From positions 1 to 5,974 of the forward strand of contig CALAHA010000075.1 of assembly GCA_937891565.1 (NCBI GenBank): a DNA stretch of 5,974 bases, given 5' to 3'. The translations under genes and the position numbers were made by a program. The notes under the pieces were generated by a model. That model made no database searches and was not told the origin of the DNA. It saw only the letters and a list, made by a program, of their open reading frames with translations. This stretch comes from an uncultured Ilumatobacter sp. (GTDB lineage Bacteria > Actinomycetota > Acidimicrobiia > Acidimicrobiales > Ilumatobacteraceae). Shown in pieces: positions 5,900-5,974 of this stretch. Every line of letters starts with the position of its first letter. Within the stretch, counting starts at the first letter, position 1.

Positions 5900-5917
5900 C
5901 GAGGCGTTCCCGCCTCG
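5900..5917. repeat. Perfect 7-bp inverted repeat with a 4-base loop
   Basis: CGAGGCG (5900-5906) and CGCCTCG (5911-5917) are exact reverse complements around TTCC. It is GC-rich with no following T tract on either strand, so it does not look like an intrinsic terminator. An operator half-site pair or a leader hairpin is more likely, given its place about 90 bases upstream of the Rieske start. Confidence 0.5.
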
Positions 5918-5948
5918 GCGCGTCACCGTTTCGCGGTACCTTCCGATC

Positions 5949-5974
5949 ATGGCATCCGGGCACGGCCTCGACCA
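5949..5974 (+). CDS. Possible start of a divergent gene (partial, first 8 codons)
   Basis: An ATG at 5949 opens a plus-strand frame (MASGHGLD) that runs off the right edge. It is the only plus-strand start not lying antisense to a supported gene, and its position back to back with the operon is typical of a pathway regulator or a second transport/catabolic unit. No clear Shine-Dalgarno precedes it, and eight codons are too few for any family assignment. Confidence 0.25.

Larger units (their letters stand above)
5811..5948. promoter_or_regulatory. Control region upstream of the operon, possibly shared with a divergent gene
   Basis: These 138 bases separate the Rieske start from a possible divergent ATG at 5949. 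As the only sizeable non-coding stretch, it is the likely site of the operon promoter and of regulator binding. I found no convincing -35/-10 pair on either strand. It does hold three consecutive short perfect inverted repeats (listed separately) between 5870 and 5917, plus a weaker ACCG/CGGT pair at 5925-5937. These could be an operator for a pathway regulator or could form hairpins in a leader RNA. Confidence 0.5.

Noticed and set aside
5900..5917. The 7-bp hairpin as a transcription terminator
   Set aside because: No T-rich tract follows on either strand, and it sits upstream of the operon rather than after a gene.
5811..5963. Extending the Rieske gene upstream to a start at 5963
   Set aside because: The extra 51 residues are Arg-rich and unlike the family, they would consume the control region, and the ATG at 5810 has an ideal GGGGAG.

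Overview
The window reads as part of a tightly packed catabolic operon for an aromatic compound, transcribed entirely from the minus strand (right to left). It comes from a high-GC bacterium with strong Shine-Dalgarno sites and frequent GTG starts. An actinobacterium (perhaps of the Acidimicrobiia type) fits best, but that is an inference from base composition and gene style, not from a marker gene.

In transcription order the layout is as follows. (1) A Rieske non-haem iron oxygenase alpha subunit (4506-5810), closest by eye to carbazole 1,9a-dioxygenase CarAa. (2) An alpha/beta-hydrolase of the meta-cleavage-product (BphD/CarC) type with a complete triad (3622-4506). (3) A 38-codon membrane-peptide gene (3509-3625). 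(4) An M20-peptidase-fold protein in which every expected metal ligand appears to be replaced (2215-3516). (5) A LigB-type extradiol dioxygenase very like MhpB (1244-2218). (6) A second, MhpC-like alpha/beta-hydrolase (387-1247). (7) The N-terminal 124 codons of a third alpha/beta-hydrolase, running off the left edge (1-373). Most junctions overlap by a few bases (TAATG, ATGA, ATGA, 8 nt, ATGA, GTGA), the signature of one translationally coupled transcript. No terminator or promoter interrupts it.

The pathway logic is that the Rieske enzyme oxygenates an aromatic ring towards a catechol, the MhpB-like enzyme cleaves the ring beside the two hydroxyls, and a C-C hydrolase splits the ring-fission product. 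The ferredoxin and reductase needed by the Rieske enzyme, and the hydratase, aldolase and dehydrogenase of the lower meta pathway, are not in the window. The substrate cannot be read from the sequence.

The unusual part is that three of the four hydrolase-fold proteins in the operon have substituted active sites. The M20-like protein has lost the whole di-zinc site, the MhpC-like protein has Asn where the triad Asp belongs, and the partial hydrolase has His where the nucleophilic Ser belongs and Gln in its oxyanion HG motif. They lie among oxygenases and a hydrolase whose catalytic residues look intact, which argues for repurposed chemistry rather than decay. The right end (5811-5948) is a 138-base control region with several small inverted repeats. 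A possible divergent plus-strand gene starts at 5949.
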